The notes below the pieces were generated by a model that saw nothing but the letters and a program-made list of their open reading frames with translations, did no database searches and was not told where the DNA came from. A stretch of DNA of 64,000 nucleotides from Planctomycetota bacterium. GTDB lineage: Bacteria > Planctomycetota > Phycisphaerae > UBA1845 > UTPLA1. Made by a program: the position numbers and the translations under genes. The stretch lies in the NCBI GenBank assembly GCA_015654675.1, contig JAATGM010000030.1, positions 1-64,000 of the forward strand, in the 5' to 3' direction. How positions within the stretch are numbered: the first letter of the stretch is position 1; each line of letters starts with the position of its first letter. Below, piece after piece: positions 35,307 through 45,206 of this stretch.

Positions 35307-36830
35307 TTACTTCTTCTTGACGCGTTTAAGCGGCGTTTCCGCCGGGCCGGCGATGACTTTTCCGGTGCAGCCAAATCGCGACCCGTGGCAGGGACAATCC
35401 CAGCTCGTCTCCGCCTCGTTCCACTGGACGACGCAACCGAGGTGCGTGCATTCCGGCTGTAGAAGCGTCGTGCGACCGCGGGCGTCGCGATACGCGGCGA
35501 CACGCGCGCCATTGAGTTTCAGGATCTTGCCCTGGTTGCGCCGAAGGCTTCGAAGCGATTTGCCCTCGCCGGCCGCCATGCGGTCCTTCAGCATGTAATA
35601 GGGATATTCGAGGTTTTCGCTGAGGTAGTTCCAGACGCCGCCGTGAACCTGCTTTCGCTGTGGAGCAAATAGCTTGCTCCAACGATTCCGGCGTCCCACG
35701 ATCGCATCGCGGATCAGCATGGCCGCCAGCGTGCCGAAGGTAATGCCGTTGCCCGAATACCCAGTGGCGACGAATTGGCGGGCAGTCGTTTCGCCGATGA
35801 GCGGCAACCCGTCGTGGCTTTCGATGACCTGCCCGGACCAGCGTCGATCGACCATTGCGTCAGGCAGGACCTGGCGGAGTTTTTTCTCCAGGGCGCCGAA
35901 TCGCTGAATGGTGTCTTTCGCCTGACCGGTCTTGTGATCGAGCCCGCCGAAGACGGCGTACTGTCCCTTACCCTCGGCGTCGACTCGCAGGTAGTAATAG
36001 GGACTGCTGGTGTCCCAGAACAGGGCTTCCGGCGCTCGGCCATTCTTTATCCTGGCGCCGATGGCGTAGCTGGTGTACGGCGCCAGCTTGGTCTGAAGCG
36101 CGGCGGCAGCGGGCACGCTGCTGATGCCCGTGAGCGGCACATCCGTTGCGATGACGACGGCCCCGCATGTGATGACTCTTCCATTCGCGTGGACGCGTAT
36201 TGCCCCCTGCTTACCGGCGGCTTCGAACTTTTTTGCTTCGGTTCGCTCAAAGATGTGACTCCCGCGGCCCGGAATGCGCGTTGCGATTCCAGCGAGGTAC
36301 TTCAGCGGATGAAACCGGGCCTGATTCTTGAAACGAATGGCGGGCCGTCGGACGATGGGCGCCTCCGCCATGAATTCCGCCGCGAAGCCCAGTTCGATTG
36401 CCAGCTCGGCGTCGCGCTGGAGTTCTCGCCGCTCGTCCTTTTCGCCATCCAAACTCGCATGCAGAAAACCCGGGATCCGCTTAAAGTCGCAGGCGATCTT
36501 CTCGTTGCGAACGATCCGCTCGATTTGATCAATAGCAGTCACGCCGGCGTTCCAGACGGCCCGTGCGCGATCGCGCCCGAATGATTTGACGAGTTGATGA
36601 ATGCGCAAGTCCGTCACGTAAGTAAGGTGGGCGGTCGTGCTGCCTGTATCGACTTGCGCGAGACGATCTCGTTCAATGACGGCGACCGTTCGGCCGGCCT
36701 TCTTCAACAGATAAGCGACGCTGATACCCGTCATTCCGCCGCCGACTACCAGCACATCGACTTCGAGCGATCGGTTCATCGGCGTGAATCGCGGCAGTCG
36801 AATCTTTTTCCAATGCGAGACGGTCGGCAT
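35307..36830 (-). CDS. FAD-dependent oxidoreductase with C-terminal Rieske domain
   Basis: About 507 residues from the ATG at 36830 (36878 also open). The N-terminus has the dinucleotide-binding fold '[20 protein letters not shown]' and '[20 protein letters not shown]' (DAO-type). The C-terminal 80 residues are a Rieske domain: '[20 protein letters not shown]' with CPCHGSRF giving the CxH and CxxH ligands of a [2Fe-2S] cluster. This fusion is known in bacteria for amine/amino-acid-type oxidoreductases, but the substrate is not known. Fe-S assembly genes are not adjacent. Confidence 0.88.
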   Translation of the reverse strand: MPTVSHWKKIRLPRFTPMNRSLEVDVLVVGGGMTGISVAYLLKKAGRTVAVIERDRLAQVDTGSTTAHLTYVTDLRIHQLVKSFGRDRARAVWNAGVTAIDQIERIVRNEKIACDFKRIPGFLHASLDGEKDERRELQRDAELAIELGFAAEFMAEAPIVRRPAIRFKNQARFHPLKYLAGIATRIPGRGSHIFERTEAKKFEAAGKQGAIRVHANGRVITCGAVVIATDVPLTGISSVPAAAALQTKLAPYTSYAIGARIKNGRAPEALFWDTSSPYYYLRVDAEGKGQYAVFGGLDHKTGQAKDTIQRFGALEKKLRQVLPDAMVDRRWSGQVIESHDGLPLIGETTARQFVATGYSGNGITFGTLAAMLIRDAIVGRRNRWSKLFAPQRKQVHGGVWNYLSENLEYPYYMLKDRMAAGEGKSLRSLRRNQGKILKLNGARVAAYRDARGRTTLLQPECTHLGCVVQWNEAETSWDCPCHGSRFGCTGKVIAGPAETPLKRVKKK

Positions 36831-37140
36831 AAGCGATGGCCTTTGTGGCAAGCGGGCGCCGGCGGCGCTCTCCGGCATTCTAGGAAACGCGAGAGCGGCT
36901 CTGGGAAGTCGCTTTGAGAACTATCGAGGCATGGCCGCGGCCCGCGCAACCGCATGTCATGAATGGCGAGTTCGGCGAATTTGGCGATTTGAAACGCGGC
37001 ACGTCAAAGTTCGCTGGCAGCACTGGAAATCGCTTTTCTGCCTTCCCGTTGGACGCATGCCTTTCACGATTGATCAATCGCCGCCGCTTGGGGGCGAGTT
37101 CGACGCCTATACCCTATTGGAGGACCGAAGTGGTGACACA

Positions 37141-37728
37141 ATGACACTGGCTGAATTGCTGACGCTCGCGGCCGCGACGCTGAACTCGGTGCCGCATCAT
37201 CCGGCGGTCACGCCCGAACTCTGTGCTTCGATCTGCTGGATCGAGTCGCGCGGCACGGCGAGCGCGCGGGGTGATGGCGGCAAGGCGCGCGGCCTGGCGC
37301 AATTCCACGACGCGACATGGAAACGATTCCGGCCGCAGTTCCCGAGTGCGTGCGCTGTTCATCGCCGCGAAACAGGTCACTTCAAACACGCCGACTGTCC
37401 GCGTTGCGCCATGAGCGCACTGGTCGCCGAACTCTGTTACGCCGCCGGTCGCGCTCCCAAAGAGCAAACGGACGACGCCGGATTCGTGCGCAGATTTCTC
37501 TGCCGGTTTCACAACGCGGGTCGATTCGACGACGAAAACACGGCGTATGTTCGCAATGTCGAGGCGTTAATGCGCGAGCTGTCCAAACGCCGCACGACCA
37601 CCACTCAGCCCGCGACAAGCGAAGCGTCGCATCTTGAGCCGCAGCGGCGAAGCAAGCGCGGGAAGGCGCCCCTGAAGCAAACAGTTACAAGGTCGAAGCC
37701 CGCTGAAGCGATCGGCCGGCGAGACTAA
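37141..37728 (+). CDS. Lytic transglycosylase-like protein
   Basis: 195 residues from the ATG at 37141. 'TPELCASICWIESRGTASAR' and 'GGKARGLAQFHDATWKRFRP' form the SLT-type pattern: catalytic Glu (E35), then G-x-x-G-L-x-Q-F/I. The likely role is cleavage of peptidoglycan glycan strands. No signal peptide is seen from this start. Longer upstream starts exist but have no supporting sequence. The C-terminus is basic and low complexity. Confidence 0.65.
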   Translation: MTLAELLTLAAATLNSVPHHPAVTPELCASICWIESRGTASARGDGGKARGLAQFHDATWKRFRPQFPSACAVHRRETGHFKHADCPRCAMSALVAELCYAAGRAPKEQTDDAGFVRRFLCRFHNAGRFDDENTAYVRNVEALMRELSKRRTTTTQPATSEASHLEPQRRSKRGKAPLKQTVTRSKPAEAIGRRD

Positions 37729-37862
37729 TGCGGGATTGTCCGCATTCGCGTGCCGGCTGATCCCCTCCCACGCCACGGAACCTTAATACTCCGGAATCAG
37801 TGAACGATTTGTCACCGGCGCGTGCTTTTGTCGTGACACGCCCCGAGCTATGCTCGGCCCGT

Positions 37863-37899
37863 TGGCTTAATGGTTACGGGCTCGAGCCCCGTCGAGCCA
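37863..37899 (+). other. tRNA-like fragment (acceptor/T-arm minihelix)
   Basis: A T-arm with stem ACGGG/CCCGT and a seven-base loop CTCGAGC is followed by CGAGCCA, which pairs with TGGCTTA (five Watson-Crick pairs, one G-T and one mismatch). The D-arm is reduced to a few bases and the anticodon arm is missing. It looks like a decayed tRNA, perhaps an old element attachment site, or a processed small RNA. Antisense translation of such regions gives 'GLEPVT' text, also seen here and at the tRNA-Val gene. Confidence 0.4.
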
Positions 37900-37982
37900 G
37901 ATTGTCTTTCAACCATTTTTCCCTTGCGACCCCTTGACCAACGCGGCTTGCGAATTGCGGTCGGCCGGCCTGAGTGGGTGAC

Positions 37983-39656
37983 ATGAAGTCCGGCGTCGGC
38001 GCGATCGCCCTGCTTTTTCTGGTGGTGTATATCCTGCCTCTGGGTTGGCGGCCGCTGCTCGCACCAGACGAGGCCCGCTACTGCGAAATTCCACGCGAGA
38101 TGATCAAGTCCGGCGACTGGATCGTGCCGCGGCTCAATGGCCTGCGCTATTTCGAAAAGCCGGTCCTGGGCTACTGGGCAATCGCCGTATCCATGCTGGC
38201 CTTCGGCGAAAGCGCGTTCGCGGCGCGACTGCCCTCGGCGCTCGCGACTGGGCTGACAGCCCTGCTGATCGGACTGATCGTGCGACGGTCGCGGGCCGGA
38301 CCGTCCACAAGTGTGCTGGCGCCGGCCGTGTTTCTGACAAGTGCGCTGGTCTTCGCGATCGGCGGCTGCAACATTCTCGACAGTATGTTTGTTGCGATGC
38401 TGACAGGATCGCTGGCGGCACTGTTTGCTTATACAACCGAGCGATCGAACTCGAGACGGCGATTGTTTCTGGCGGCTGCAGGCGTGTGCTGCGGTCTGGC
38501 CTTCCTGGTAAAGGGGTTTGTCGCGTTTGTTCTTGCAGGATGCGTCATCGTTCCATTCGCGCTGTGGGAGCGGCGCTGCCTCGAGCTGTTGAAGCAGGCG
38601 TGGATCCCGATCCTCGCAGCCAGCGTGGTCTGCATGCCGTGGAGCATTGCCATCGCGTTGCGCGAGCCGGATTTCTGGCGGCACGTCATTCTTGTGCAGC
38701 ATCTGGATCGCTTCGCCGGGTCGATGGACGAGCAACGCAGCAATCCATTCTGGTACCTTCCACTGATTCTTCTGCTCGGGACCTATCCGTGGAACATGTT
38801 CCTGCTGTCGGTGAGTGAGGGCCTCAGGTTGCGCCGCGCGCCGCGCCCGCTCGAGCGATTCGCCATTTGTTGGATCGTATTCCCGCTGCTGTTTTTCTCG
38901 GTATCGCGCGGCAAGCTGGGCACGTACTTATTGCCGTGTTTCCCGCCGATTGCGATCCTGACGACGATCGGACTGCTCGATTACTTCAAGGATGGGCGAA
39001 GCCGGGCGTTCAATGCCGGAATCCTGTGCGTGGCAACGGTTCCGGTAGTTTGCATCCTCCTGATTCTCATCCGCCCGTTCGCGCGGCTGTTCAGCGCCGA
39101 CGTATACGGCGACGCGGAGTCGTTCCCGCGCGCAATGGGTCTAGCGGCCTCGATCGCGTTTCTGGCCATGCTGGTGCTGGCGTTTCGATCGCGGCCACCG
39201 CTCCGCAAGGCGGCCCTCGTCTGTGGGGGAACGGCGGTTGCGCTGGCCCTTGCGCCGCTGGCTTTTCCACTGGAGCAATACCAGGAGGCCATGCCTGAGC
39301 GATTTCTCCGAAAACACGCCGACCTGATCGATGGCTCGACCACCATCGTTTCAGACCGGGCGCTGGTACACGCCGTCTGCTGGGTCTTTCGCCGCGAAGA
39401 TGTTCTGATGCTCGACCGTCGCGCGGGAGAGCTTGAATATGGTCTTGGATTCGCAGGTCCGGACCGCATCGTCGGAATCGAGCGGTTCGTAGATCTGGCC
39501 GGCAGCGAGAATCGTCGCGGGCGCGTGATCGTGATACTGCCGGCGGCCATTCACAACACCATGCTTGGGTTTCTGAAGCTGGTCAAACTATCGCGGCCGA
39601 TCCCCGTGCCGAAGCACGAATATACAGAGGGCGGATTGTGGATCGGGGAGTTTTGA
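37983..39656 (+). CDS. ArnT-like membrane glycosyltransferase
   Basis: 557 residues from the ATG at 37983 (GTG at 37974 in frame). The first loop 'WRPLLAPDEARYCEIPREMI' and 'DWIVPRLNGLRYFEKPVLGY' contains the DE of GT-C (PMT/ArnT-type) enzymes, and about 10-12 membrane segments follow. It probably transfers a sugar from a polyprenyl-phosphate donor onto lipid A or another acceptor in the envelope. Other envelope genes follow (VanZ-like, sugar transferase). Confidence 0.88.
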   Translation: MKSGVGAIALLFLVVYILPLGWRPLLAPDEARYCEIPREMIKSGDWIVPRLNGLRYFEKPVLGYWAIAVSMLAFGESAFAARLPSALATGLTALLIGLIVRRSRAGPSTSVLAPAVFLTSALVFAIGGCNILDSMFVAMLTGSLAALFAYTTERSNSRRRLFLAAAGVCCGLAFLVKGFVAFVLAGCVIVPFALWERRCLELLKQAWIPILAASVVCMPWSIAIALREPDFWRHVILVQHLDRFAGSMDEQRSNPFWYLPLILLLGTYPWNMFLLSVSEGLRLRRAPRPLERFAICWIVFPLLFFSVSRGKLGTYLLPCFPPIAILTTIGLLDYFKDGRSRAFNAGILCVATVPVVCILLILIRPFARLFSADVYGDAESFPRAMGLAASIAFLAMLVLAFRSRPPLRKAALVCGGTAVALALAPLAFPLEQYQEAMPERFLRKHADLIDGSTTIVSDRALVHAVCWVFRREDVLMLDRRAGELEYGLGFAGPDRIVGIERFVDLAGSENRRGRVIVILPAAIHNTMLGFLKLVKLSRPIPVPKHEYTEGGLWIGEF

Positions 39657-39665
39657 TTCGGCGGA

Positions 39666-40907
39666 TTAACCGCGGGCGGGCACGCTGACGGCAGATTCGA
39701 TGGTGGGCTCGGCCGCGGCCGGCCGATGCTCGGTCAAAACGGCGATCAATCGATCAATCTGCTCGCGCGTGTGATTGGCGTTCATCATGAATCGCAGCCG
39801 CGATTGTCCGCGGGCCACGGCCGGAAAGACGATCGGGTCGACGTGGAAGCCATGCGTCGCGAGCGTCTGCGAATATTCCTGGCAGGCCGTCTCGTCGCCG
39901 ACCCAGAGCGGCAGGATGGGGGTCTCGCGAGCCAGCAGGCGATAGCCGAGCTTGTCCATCGCGCGAACGAAATACCGCTGGTTCTCCCACAGCCGGGCGC
40001 GGCGCTCGGGTTCGTCTTGAACGATGTCCATTGCTTCCATAACGGCCAGGGCCTGGTCTGGCGGCAGCGTGGACGTGAACGAATACGCGCTGCACCCGAA
40101 TCGCAGTAAGTCGACGATGTGGTGCTCGGACGCGACGAATCCACCGATCGCGCCGTAGGCCTTGCTCAGCGTCCCCATGCAGATCAGCCGTGGGCTGTCG
40201 ACGTCGAAGTGTTCCATCGTGCCGCCGCCGTTGGGGCCGAGCACGCCGGTGCCGTGCGCGTCGTCGATGTAAACCAGCGCATCGTGGCGGTCGGCGACTT
40301 CGAGGATTTGCGGCAAGGGCACGATGTCGCCGTCCTGACTGAAGACGCCGTCCGACGCAATGATCTTGACGCTGGCTCGGCTCGCTTTGAGGCAATCCTC
40401 GAGATGATTCATGTCGCAGTGGCGATAGGCGGCCTTTTCGACGCCGGCGATGCGAATGCCCTCGCGAATCGACATGTGGTTGCATTCGTCGGTGAAGTAG
40501 GCGTACGAGAGATGCGTCTGCGGCCGGAAACCGTAGAAGCGGGCGATCAGCGTCAGGCGCGGCAGCGCCGACAAGACGCCGAGATTCGTCAGAAAGCCGG
40601 TGATGAACAGGATGGCGGCCGGCCGGCCTTTGAGACGCGCGAGGCGGGATTCGAGCTCGTGGTAGATGTCGAGGTCGCCGCCCAGCAGGCGCGATTCGCA
40701 GTTGCCGACGCCGTAGCGCTCAAGGCCGCGCCGCGCGGCGGCGATCATCCGCGGACTCGTCGCGAGTCCCAAATAGTTGTTCGAGCTGAAGGAGACCATC
40801 GGCCGGCCTTCGCACTCGAAGTTCGGATCGGGAAGCTTCGAGACCGGCGAAACGCTGTGCGGCGCCGCCTCCCGCAGCCAGGAGTGAATCTGCTTAAACT
40901 CGTCCAC
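39666..40907 (-). CDS. Alpha-oxoamine synthase (BioF/KBL/SPT-like), PLP enzyme
   Basis: 413 residues. 'VSFSSNNYLGLATSPRMIAA', 'FTDECNHMSIREGIRIAGVE', 'YIDDAHGTGVLGPNGGG' and the PLP lysine in 'MGTLSKAYGAIGGFVASEHH' are typical of alpha-oxoamine synthases, which condense an amino acid with an acyl-CoA. Substrate selectivity cannot be told: BioF, KBL and serine palmitoyltransferase share these motifs. The Rieske gene lies just upstream on the same strand. No other biotin genes are in the window, so a lipid-related role is plausible. Confidence 0.88.
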   Translation of the reverse strand: MDEFKQIHSWLREAAPHSVSPVSKLPDPNFECEGRPMVSFSSNNYLGLATSPRMIAAARRGLERYGVGNCESRLLGGDLDIYHELESRLARLKGRPAAILFITGFLTNLGVLSALPRLTLIARFYGFRPQTHLSYAYFTDECNHMSIREGIRIAGVEKAAYRHCDMNHLEDCLKASRASVKIIASDGVFSQDGDIVPLPQILEVADRHDALVYIDDAHGTGVLGPNGGGTMEHFDVDSPRLICMGTLSKAYGAIGGFVASEHHIVDLLRFGCSAYSFTSTLPPDQALAVMEAMDIVQDEPERRARLWENQRYFVRAMDKLGYRLLARETPILPLWVGDETACQEYSQTLATHGFHVDPIVFPAVARGQSRLRFMMNANHTREQIDRLIAVLTEHRPAAAEPTIESAVSVPARG

Positions 40908-40989
40908 TAGTGAACCCCGTCAGGAATTGCAGAGAGACATCGTCGCCGGAGATCATAATGCCCCGGCTCACCGGAATCGACGTGCGGCG

Positions 40990-41346
40990 TTATTCCGCCA
41001 TATCCGTCACATTGTGGCGTCCTTCCCCCGACTCGGGAAGCAATGCTTCGATAAACCCGTCTCGTTCGCGACTTTCAAACCGCGTCAACCGGGCTGAATC
41101 TGACAGCGTACAGACGCCGCTCACCAGGTCGAACTCCCAGTGATGCCAGGGACATGTGACACACGTCCCATTGACGGCTCCGGCCGCCAGATTCCCGCCG
41201 GCGTGCGGACAGCTATTGCGAATGACCACGACTTGCGGGGGATGCTCAAGCCGGAAGACCGCCAGCTCGTGCCCGGCCGCCTCGACAAACCGCCCCCGGC
41301 CGACAACACACTCGTTGGCGGCAATCAGGCGAACCCAATTTGGCAT
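40990..41346 (-). CDS. Rieske [2Fe-2S] ferredoxin-like protein
   Basis: 118 residues. 'NSCPHAGGNLAAGAVNGTCV' and 'TCPWHHWEFDLVSG' provide the CxH and CxxH ligands of a Rieske cluster. It is a small soluble ferredoxin of the NirD/dioxygenase-ferredoxin type. It precedes the alpha-oxoamine synthase gene by 82 bases on the same strand, and the two may share a pathway such as sphingolipid-like or fatty amine chemistry (inference). The partner reductase is not adjacent. Confidence 0.85.
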   Translation of the reverse strand: MPNWVRLIAANECVVGRGRFVEAAGHELAVFRLEHPPQVVVIRNSCPHAGGNLAAGAVNGTCVTCPWHHWEFDLVSGVCTLSDSARLTRFESRERDGFIEALLPESGEGRHNVTDMAE

Positions 41347-41385
41347 GGATGAATCGCGGCGAATCGGGTGCGATGAATGAACTGG

Positions 41386-41598
41386 TTACGGCATCGGAAT
41401 TCGTGAGCCGCGCCACGGACGATTCGTCTGGGTCAGGAGCATGATGTCGTCATTCCACATGCGGGCGTTGGCGTTCATCTCCTGCTGGACGCGGAAGTTA
41501 TTCTCCGAGGCGGTGGTGCCGACGCCGGCACAGCCGGTTGCCAACATAACCAGGCCGGCAAGAATTGCGGCCGCCACGAGTCCCTTGGTGCGTTGCAT
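41386..41598 (-). CDS. Small lipoprotein
   Basis: 70 residues. The N-terminus 'GLVAAAILAGLVMLATGC' is a lipoprotein signal with a lipobox ending in Cys at about residue 23. The mature part is short and soluble ('TASENNFRVQQEMNANARMW', 'LTQTNRPWRGSRIPMP'). No known family. It is in the leftward series of envelope genes. Confidence 0.65.
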   Translation of the reverse strand: MQRTKGLVAAAILAGLVMLATGCAGVGTTASENNFRVQQEMNANARMWNDDIMLLTQTNRPWRGSRIPMP

Positions 41599-41674
41599 CG
41601 GTTCAGCCCTCTCGAATGAGTCTCATTAACTATCGGCCAGAAGCCCCGCCGCCCCCGCAATTCACAGCGATAGA

Positions 41675-42160
41675 CTATGGTTTTCGGGCTTCATTTTCAA
41701 CCCCATGGTGCCCGGCGGAATCTGCTTCCCGCAGCATGCCCAGCCATTCGCCATATTGATAGGGGATCTGGAACTCCGCCCCGATGCGTTTCAACTCGGC
41801 CAATCCCTGTTCGTAGACGTCGGGCTGCCATGCCTTTGCCGCCGGGTCGCAGAAAAAGACCCGGCAGCCGAGCGGGCGATGCTCGCGGGCGGTGCACTGA
41901 CCGGCCACCTGGTAGGGGCACGCATCCTCGGATTCGACTGGTCGCAGGCCGGCCGGCTGCTGTCCCGCGCGGAAATACATCAGCTCGGGCTGTGTGACAT
42001 AGAGCTTGTGGCCGAATTGCCCGAACTTGCAGCACGCCCCGCGATTGATGCACACCGGTCGATGCGCGGCGATGGCCGCATCGGTCGCTGCGTAGAAGGC
42101 GCGCATGCGGGCGTTGAAAGCGGTTTCGTCGGCCGGGTTCACCGCTCGGCCTCTTCCCAT
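41675..42160 (-). CDS. YkgJ-family cysteine-cluster protein
   Basis: 161 residues. Cysteine groups 'VCINRGACCKFGQFGHKLYV', 'CPYQVAGQCTAREHRPLGCR' and 'FFCDPAAKAWQ' match the YkgJ (Fe-S or zinc cluster) family. Role unknown; members are often linked to metal handling. Its start overlaps the end of the previous, homologous gene by 22 bases, so the pair is coupled. Confidence 0.8.
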   Translation of the reverse strand: MGRGRAVNPADETAFNARMRAFYAATDAAIAAHRPVCINRGACCKFGQFGHKLYVTQPELMYFRAGQQPAGLRPVESEDACPYQVAGQCTAREHRPLGCRVFFCDPAAKAWQPDVYEQGLAELKRIGAEFQIPYQYGEWLGMLREADSAGHHGVENEARKP

Positions 42161-42585
42161 GTTTCAGCGAGGCGGGCGCGCTCGATCTGCACGTAGTTGT
42201 GTTTGCGCCCGTGATCGATCCCGGGGCAGGTTCGCGCGGCCTGCTTCCACGTAGCGGGAGAATCAAGATTGCTGTCCCAGAATGGCCATGTCCGGCACTG
42301 CAGTGGCCGAACCGGATAGACGCTGCAGATGCGTTTGCCGTCGATCTGTTTAAGAAAGACGCAGTCGCCGTTCTTGTGTTCGGTCAACGAGAGTTTCGAG
42401 CCGACGCGTCGCAATTCGGTGGGGGGAAGCGCTCCGTCCTTGCGGCCGAGAAAGGTAGCGATCTTCGAGACTTCGTCGGGCGTCAGAAAGACGTATCCCG
42501 GCGGCCCGGTACAGCAGTTGCCGCACTGGGTGCAGGTGAAGCTCAGGCCCTTGGCGTACCAGTCCCCTTCGGTCTCTTTCGACAC
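42139..42585 (-). CDS. YkgJ-family cysteine-cluster protein, second copy
   Basis: 148 residues. 'FTCTQCGNCCTGPPGYVFLT', 'CVFLKQIDGKRICSVYPVRP' and 'LQCRTWPFWDSN' give the same cysteine layout as the next gene, though the two proteins are diverged. It is the first of the tandem pair. The cysteines suggest a bound metal cluster; function unknown. Confidence 0.8.
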   Translation of the reverse strand: MSKETEGDWYAKGLSFTCTQCGNCCTGPPGYVFLTPDEVSKIATFLGRKDGALPPTELRRVGSKLSLTEHKNGDCVFLKQIDGKRICSVYPVRPLQCRTWPFWDSNLDSPATWKQAARTCPGIDHGRKHNYVQIERARLAETWEEAER

Positions 42586-42613
42586 GCGTTCATCGTAGTC
42601 GCGCGAATGTCGT

Positions 42614-44155
42614 TTAGCGAGCCGGCGCCGCCTGCGGCGATGAGCGTGGGGCGACGATCGCGGCGCGCTTGTCGAAGCCCGGGCCCGACATCAGCTCGCT
42701 GGTCAGTCGATCTTCGACCACGCGAATGCGGCAGAATCGCCAGTAGTCGGCAACCCAGCGGGCGCCCGCCGCCCCGATCAGCACGCCGCAGAAGGCCAGG
42801 AAGACCGGCGTGACGTCGCAGTGTCGGGCCGCGATAAAAAGGTGGGCCGCTTCGAGGGTGGCGGCCATCGCGGCGCATAGCGTTGCGTATCGCGCGATCC
42901 AGCCGCGCCACGTGTGGCCGCGAAGCCGCAGGGCTGCGGACGCCAGTCCGCCCAGTGCGACGTATGGCAGCAATTTGCTGCTCAGATCCAACAGTGAATC
43001 GTTCGGCCGCGAGGCCAGTGAAGACGCAAACGGGATCAGCCGAACGGCATGCGCCTTTGATCTCACGGCGTGGCCGCGAATATCCGGCTGCAGCGGCGCG
43101 AGTCCGCGAAGCACAATGGCCGCGCAAATGAGGTACGCGGCGGCGATCAGCAATCCGCGCGGCAGGCGTAGTGAGTCTCCGCCGGGCTTCCAGCATCCGA
43201 TGGCCGCTCCGATGGCTCCGCCGGCCAAACCGCTGGCGATGTGCGCGGTATCAAGTCCGCGCGACGGCTCAAAGATGCGCAGCACGGCCACCAAGCCGGA
43301 GAGGATGAGCGTGGCCGAAATCGCGTAGATTGCGGAGTCGAGCCGTCCGAATCCGCGCGTCCGACGAATCGCCCGGGCTGTCATCGCGGCGAAGATCGCA
43401 TACATGGCTGCGTCGGCCGATCGTTCCAGTGAATAATCCCAGCGGGCGCGAACGATTTCGGCGTCCGACAATTGCGGGCGTCGCGCCAGGCGCTTCGCCT
43501 GGGCGAGGGACTTCCACTCGTGCAGCGGGCTCAAGCTGGCGGCGCGCAACCCGCGCCCGATGTCGCGCGCGTCCATGAGCAAGTCGTATGGGCGCAATTG
43601 GATGACGATGATGAGACACGCAACCACCTTGGCGGCCGCCGACCACGGCTGCGAGCGGATTTCCCAGCGCATCTGATCGCGTCTGGCCCGCACGATTGGC
43701 CGCAGCAAGCCCCCACCGATAGCTCCCAGCATTGCTCCGAGCGTATTACTTGCCACGTCGACCACCGAGGTGGTCCGTGCCGGCAACATCGATTGCACGC
43801 CCTCGCAAAACAGACTGATCGACAGGCCGGCCCCGATGGCCATCGCCAGTCCGCCCGCCGCGCTCCAGCCCGTGCGGCGGCTTGCAAGATAGGCCAGCGC
43901 GCCCAATGGCCCATAGAGCGCGATGTTCGCAATGACGTCGCCCTTCGACAGCGGCGCGTGCCAAAATCGAACCCAGGCGGGCGCAAGCAGCGGCGCGGAT
44001 GCCGGGCGCGAGAAATCCAGCGGAAGGACCGAGACGCCAATCAGCGTCAGGGTCGCGGCGACAAACGCCAGCTCGGCCGCATGCGCATGCAGCCAGTTGA
44101 TGATCGGTTCAGATGAAATCCGTCGTCCGGCATCGCCGTCCGCGTGAACGTCCAT
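42614..44155 (-). CDS. VanZ-like multi-pass membrane protein
   Basis: 513 residues with about 10 hydrophobic segments. Residues about 60-130 match the VanZ domain: 'EGVQSMLPARTTSVVDVASN' followed by 'TLGAMLGAIGG'. The remaining part has further membrane segments and polar loops. VanZ-type domains are found in envelope proteins and, in planctomycetes, beside exopolysaccharide genes. Function unknown. Confidence 0.7.
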   Translation of the reverse strand: MDVHADGDAGRRISSEPIINWLHAHAAELAFVAATLTLIGVSVLPLDFSRPASAPLLAPAWVRFWHAPLSKGDVIANIALYGPLGALAYLASRRTGWSAAGGLAMAIGAGLSISLFCEGVQSMLPARTTSVVDVASNTLGAMLGAIGGGLLRPIVRARRDQMRWEIRSQPWSAAAKVVACLIIVIQLRPYDLLMDARDIGRGLRAASLSPLHEWKSLAQAKRLARRPQLSDAEIVRARWDYSLERSADAAMYAIFAAMTARAIRRTRGFGRLDSAIYAISATLILSGLVAVLRIFEPSRGLDTAHIASGLAGGAIGAAIGCWKPGGDSLRLPRGLLIAAAYLICAAIVLRGLAPLQPDIRGHAVRSKAHAVRLIPFASSLASRPNDSLLDLSSKLLPYVALGGLASAALRLRGHTWRGWIARYATLCAAMAATLEAAHLFIAARHCDVTPVFLAFCGVLIGAAGARWVADYWRFCRIRVVEDRLTSELMSGPGFDKRAAIVAPRSSPQAAPAR

Positions 44156-44183
44156 TGGATGAAGCCCCCGTTCGTGCCCCCGG

Positions 44184-44981
44184 CTACCGTCGTATGTCGG
44201 CCGGCACCATCATGACATCACCAGCCCGGATCGGTCGCATCGGCATGTACGGCCGCTCTCCGTTCCATGGACTCGGCTGCGTTGTCGTCGATCGATCGTC
44301 CTGAGCGGCAAGCTCCCACAGTGCCGATGCCGCCAACTGATGCAGTGCCCGCCCGGCCATGAAGCCCGCAACCAGAATGCGCGGGTCTTCGGACTCGGGC
44401 GTGTCCTTTTTGATCTTGGCCTCAGGATCGCCGGTGGCGCTGCTTTGAAAGACGGCCAGCGGCGTGTGCGATCGATTGTCCCACATGACACCCACTTGCT
44501 CGGAGACGTAGCCCTCGTCGCCCGACTCGGAGTAGATCACCGTCAGGGCATAGCCCAGTCGATCCGACTCTTTGAGCAGGTCGGCGATCGATACGCTCTT
44601 CAGCGGTAGACCGTATTTCCCGAGGATGCCAACCTCTCGCACAAGCGGATCGAGTTCGAGCAGATTGTTCCAACGCGATGCGGCCGGGGCCCGAATGGGT
44701 GCAATTTCGTACGGACGCTCCTGTGTTCCCGCCGCGCTCTTCTTCAGGCGAGTCACCGCGACGCTGCACGGGAATCGGCCATTAGTCCGCTGATTGGACA
44801 GGAGCCGGTAGCCGTCGTTTTCGATCGCGGGGCCGGTCGCGCCGAGTTCCGCTGCCGACAGGCCCGTGTCTTCCGTTTCGGTTGCGATCAGGTCGGTTTG
44901 TTTGGGCGAGGCACAGCCCGCGCCCATCAGGAGAAGTGCTGCCGCGAAGCCAGTCGTCCATTGCATGCCGAGAATTCTCAT
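44184..44981 (-). CDS. Lipoprotein of unknown function
   Basis: 265 residues. The signal 'AAALLLMGAGCASPKQT' ends in a lipobox Cys near residue 23. The mature part includes 'LKSVSIADLLKESDRLGYAL' and 'VIYSESGDEGYVSEQVGVMW', suggestive of a small alpha/beta domain, and ends in 'IRAGDVMMVPADIRR'. It follows the VanZ-like gene's upstream side by 28 bases and is divergent from the sugar transferase. Confidence 0.7.
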   Translation of the reverse strand: MRILGMQWTTGFAAALLLMGAGCASPKQTDLIATETEDTGLSAAELGATGPAIENDGYRLLSNQRTNGRFPCSVAVTRLKKSAAGTQERPYEIAPIRAPAASRWNNLLELDPLVREVGILGKYGLPLKSVSIADLLKESDRLGYALTVIYSESGDEGYVSEQVGVMWDNRSHTPLAVFQSSATGDPEAKIKKDTPESEDPRILVAGFMAGRALHQLAASALWELAAQDDRSTTTQPSPWNGERPYMPMRPIRAGDVMMVPADIRR

Positions 44982-45206
44982 CAGTCGATACCGGACGCTC
45001 GCGACCCGGGCGCACCATCGGCCCGGCAGGTAATCATCGACCCACCACGCCGCCCGGCTGAGCTTGGGACCGCCCGGACGCGGTTGTCCGAATACCTGTG
45101 CAACCCGAGGCGGCCGCTCGCGCAGTTTTCGCCGGTTCGAGCGGTCGATCGGTCTTCCGTGGCGGTCCGATACAGATACTTAGGCGTCCCTGGGTGCTTT
45201 AACACT

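Noticed and set aside
37848-38735. Leftward 295-codon frame ending in 'STGLEPVTIKPTGRA'
   Set aside because: It is antisense to the glycosyltransferase gene and ends in the tRNA-like fragment; the protein text is low complexity and Gln/Arg/His-rich.
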